Below, in pieces: positions 31,035 to 33,391 of a stretch of DNA of 33,391 nt. The position numbers and the translations under genes were made by a program. Where the stretch lies: positions 1-33,391 of the forward strand of contig JAIYAV010000374.1 of NCBI GenBank assembly GCA_027488855.1, read 5' to 3'. Position 1 is the first letter of the stretch. Each line of letters starts with the position of its first letter. This stretch comes from Saprospiraceae bacterium. GTDB lineage: Bacteria > Bacteroidota > Bacteroidia > Chitinophagales > Saprospiraceae. The notes under the pieces were generated by a model. It was not told the origin of the DNA and made no database searches. It saw only the letters and a program-made list of their open reading frames with translations.

Positions 31035-31278
31035 GTCGTGTGGTTTAATTGAGTTTTGCGTAGCAAAGGAAAGAATAAAATTCACAATATCTTCACCCTA
31101 ATGCCTGTTTTTATCATCAATCAATTCGATTATTTAACGTTTAGGTAATGTATAAGCTATTTTATTTCAATTAATAAAACTTATTTTCGCAGGATTTAAA
31201 TCAAGTCTAAAGCTTATCCAATTCAACTTGCCCGCAGTCTTTGTCACTTCATGTTAAATCCATAAACAATCATTCCTC

Positions 31279-32208
31279 ATGAAACTTGCTTACCTTTACA
31301 CTGAATCAGCCCTTACTCCATGGAAAGAAAACGTAAGTTACAGAACTTTACAATTTCTGACAGACCACACCCCTTGTGAATTCAGCCCTTCCATTGTTCA
31401 TTTTGTTGATTTTACGCCTGCTTTTGCTCAGGAATTGAAAAAATTTGATCTGGTCTTTAACCTCTGTTATGGTTACCGAGATGCCGGACAAGTAGAAGTT
31501 GCCGATTGGTTGACCCAAAATGGGATTCTACACACCGCTTCCCCCACTCCTGCCATGTTGATGGCCCAGGACAAAGCAGGTTTGGAAAACATTTGTGCCG
31601 AATTGGGCGTAGGCACCCCTCAGCTCATTCATTCGCCGGCGCAATTGCAGTCGGAGCAGCTGTATTTGCGCAAACCTCGCCTGGGTAGTTGCCACCGCGA
31701 CATTCAAATTGAATCTGGAAATTGGTTTATTCAACATTGGGAAGCACTGGAAGGGGATTTCATTCTACAGCCTTACATCTCGGGCAGAGAGTTCTCCGTG
31801 GCGGTGATTCCAAATTTTGAAGGTTTGGATTTTGAAGCCTTGCCACCTGTTGAAATTTATCCCATCAAAAGCCAAGAGGTGTATACTGCGGGAAAGAGTT
31901 TTGGGGCAACGGCACGCTGCTTTTCTCCCGATTTAGCGGCTGGTCTGGCCGATGAGTTACAAGCTGCTGCACTCAATATCCACAAAAAAATGAATTTGAG
32001 AGGCATGAGCAGAACCGATTTTCGGGTGGATGCCCAACATCAGATTTATGCCTTGGATGTCAATGCCATGCCCAATCTAGATCCCGAACTTTCCCTGATG
32101 CCCGCCATTTGTAAGCACGCCGGGATATCGATCGAGATGCTCATTCAGCGGATCATCCAAAATACCTTCGCAAACACTCCGGTACCCGTTTTTGCCTTCG
32201 ACAAATAA
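31279..32208 (+). CDS. ATP-grasp ligase of the D-Ala-D-Ala ligase family, atypical
   Basis: This 309-aa protein has the Ddl-like three-domain ATP-grasp architecture. FDLVFNLCYGYRDAGQVEVADWL matches the Ddl FPVLHGxxGEDG region, LYLRKPRLGS the ATP loop, GREFSVAVIP the conserved glutamate, and MSRTDFRVD and DVNAMPNLDPELSLMP the metal-binding end. Differences from true Ddl are large: the N-terminal GGxSxEhevS motif is missing, the metal ligand EiN is DVN, and the usual PGMTxxS is PNLDPELSLMP. It is therefore probably a peptide or amino-acid ligase with another substrate rather than a cell-wall enzyme. Confidence 0.85.
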   Translation: MKLAYLYTESALTPWKENVSYRTLQFLTDHTPCEFSPSIVHFVDFTPAFAQELKKFDLVFNLCYGYRDAGQVEVADWLTQNGILHTASPTPAMLMAQDKAGLENICAELGVGTPQLIHSPAQLQSEQLYLRKPRLGSCHRDIQIESGNWFIQHWEALEGDFILQPYISGREFSVAVIPNFEGLDFEALPPVEIYPIKSQEVYTAGKSFGATARCFSPDLAAGLADELQAAALNIHKKMNLRGMSRTDFRVDAQHQIYALDVNAMPNLDPELSLMPAICKHAGISIEMLIQRIIQNTFANTPVPVFAFDK

Positions 32209-32287
32209 CCTAAACTTCACAAAAACTTGACCCTGATGCTTCAGTGAATTCAGGGATACCGTTGTAATTTTCCGCAAAACTATTTTT

Positions 32288-33391
32288 ATGTTGCGCAATC
32301 TATTGCTTTGTGTCATTCTCTTGCTTTCTTTTCTGGCTTGCCAGGAACAAAAGGCCACCCTTGGTTCCGAAAAACTGCCACCACGCCGCATTGAATTGCC
32401 GGATGGTTGGAGCATTAGCCCGGTTGGCCGACAATTGGTATTGGGTGACCTTCCGTTGCAAGTACTGCTCAGTGTCGATGGCCGCCGCGCTGCGGTAAGC
32501 AACAATGGCCAAAGTGGGCATTCCCTGCAATGGGTTGATTTGGAAAAAGACAGCGTGCTCCATACTCTGGAAGTACCCAAGGCTTGGTATGGCTTGGCTT
32601 TGAATGCCAAAGCGGATGTGTTGTATGCTTCAGGTGGCAACGACAACAATGTACGGCAGTACCAAGTCGTCAACGACAAATTAATGCTCAAGGATTCCAT
32701 TGCACTGGGAGCAACCTGGCCCAAAGCGGCCATCTGGACAGCAGGACTCTGCCTGGATGAACCCGCTCAAACCCTTTATGCACTGGGGAAAGATTCCAAA
32801 ATGCTGTACGTTCTCGACTTGCAACTGAAAAAAGTGCGGCATCAAATTGAGCTGGGTGCACAACCTTACGCCTGTATCTTGTCTCAGGACAAAAAAGAAC
32901 TCTACATTTCCCTCTGGGGTGGCAAAGCCTTGGCCATTTACGACATTGCGCAGCAAAAAATCAGCGCTCAAATCCCTACTGGCTTACACCCCACTGAAAT
33001 GGTGCAAAGCAAGGATGGCGGGCGTTTGTTTGTGGCTTGTGCCGACGACAATACGGTGGAAGTGATTGACTTGCAAAAACGGCAAGTGACCGAGACCTTG
33101 GTCGCTGCCCTGTACCCGGATGCTCCAACGGGCAGTGCGCCCAGCTCGCTCGCCCTTGCTGATGATGGCAAAACCCTCTTTGTCGCCAATGCCGACAACA
33201 ATTGCCTGGTGGTTTTTGACATCGCAGAAGTTGGTGAAACCGAGGTAAAGGGTTTTATTCCCACGGGCTGGTACCCCACCTCAGTGCGGGTAAAGGGGGC
33301 TAAAATCTATGTGGCCAACGGCAAAGGTAGCATTGGTTCCCTGGCCAATCCCCACGGTCCACAGGATGGTGAGGAAGAGGGCCACGGAAGA
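32288..33391 (+). CDS. YncE-type beta-propeller lipoprotein, N-terminal part of a YncE/alkaline-phosphatase fusion (partial)
   Basis: The frame is open from ATG 32288 to the right edge (368 residues) without a stop. It begins with a lipoprotein signal (LSFLACQE, Cys at about 18). The body is a set of seven-bladed beta-propeller repeats of the YncE type, for example LSVDGRRAAVSNNGQSG, LALNAKADVLYASGGNDN, LFVACADDNTVEVIDL and LFVANADNNCLVVFDI. The last visible stretch, FIPTGWYPTSVRV and VANGKGSIGSLANPHGP, is the link that in relatives precedes an alkaline-phosphatase-superfamily domain, so the full protein is likely about 800 aa. Confidence 0.85.
   Translation, partial: MLRNLLLCVILLLSFLACQEQKATLGSEKLPPRRIELPDGWSISPVGRQLVLGDLPLQVLLSVDGRRAAVSNNGQSGHSLQWVDLEKDSVLHTLEVPKAWYGLALNAKADVLYASGGNDNNVRQYQVVNDKLMLKDSIALGATWPKAAIWTAGLCLDEPAQTLYALGKDSKMLYVLDLQLKKVRHQIELGAQPYACILSQDKKELYISLWGGKALAIYDIAQQKISAQIPTGLHPTEMVQSKDGGRLFVACADDNTVEVIDLQKRQVTETLVAALYPDAPTGSAPSSLALADDGKTLFVANADNNCLVVFDIAEVGETEVKGFIPTGWYPTSVRVKGAKIYVANGKGSIGSLANPHGPQDGEEEGHGR

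Overview
The window reads as chromosome from a member of the Bacteroidota, most likely the Saprospiria (a Haliscomenobacter/Lewinella-like organism). The evidence is a SusC/RagA receptor, an exbB-exbD-exbD-tonB cluster, a PadR gene coupled to an FtsX-type permease with a permease-prefix domain, a DUF6495-like protein, Bacteroidota-style TAnnTTTG -7 promoter boxes, and very little Shine-Dalgarno signal. I see no tRNA, rRNA, CRISPR array, transposase or phage gene. Species assignment is inference.

Layout. 1-3440: a SusC-like TonB-dependent receptor that stops about 100 residues short of the normal family end. 3441-6424: permease and PadR regulator, overlapping by ATGA. 6594-7838: a solitary, AT-rich RloA/AbiL-like AAA ATPase, followed by a 34-bp inverted-repeat element. 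8084-10151: a tightly packed GNAT / small membrane protein / class III aminotransferase operon. 10486-11001: purE, flanked by two unrelated palindromic elements. 11319-12554: a multi-pass acyltransferase-like protein. 12677-13372: a Nudix-derived transcription factor with a ruined catalytic motif. 13503-17169: a fadN-fadA beta-oxidation operon with its own terminator. 17386-18327: an NYN nuclease fused to a cold-shock domain. 18693-21196: the TonB energising complex. 21566-22849: folC. 22871-23055: a cryptic minus-strand transcription unit. 23061-24969: a SMUG2-like glycosylase, a periplasmic thioredoxin and ubiX. 25073-27807: an FKBP isomerase, trmD, a family 2 glycosyltransferase and a DUF6495-like protein. 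27901-31034: a TerC-family protein, a methyltransferase, a lipoprotein and a DedA protein. 31279-33391: a Ddl-like ATP-grasp ligase and the start of a YncE/alkaline-phosphatase-type lipoprotein that runs off the right edge.

Most of the genes are housekeeping or envelope functions, and each small operon appears to work alone. The clearest functional links are ExbB/ExbD/TonB, which would energise receptors such as the SusC protein, and FadN/FadA, which together complete the last three steps of each beta-oxidation cycle.

The most distinctive property is between the genes. Most of the larger gaps hold a palindrome, from 40-nt hairpins to a 290-nt nested inverted repeat, and they belong to several unrelated families: REP-like pairs, MITE-like inverted repeats, and inverted arms built of heptanucleotide repeats. 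The best candidate for something undescribed is the short minus-strand unit at 22871-23055: a promoter box, several small hairpins, a possible 30-residue hydrophobic peptide, and an intrinsic terminator. All motif calls were made by eye; no homology search or folding calculation was run.
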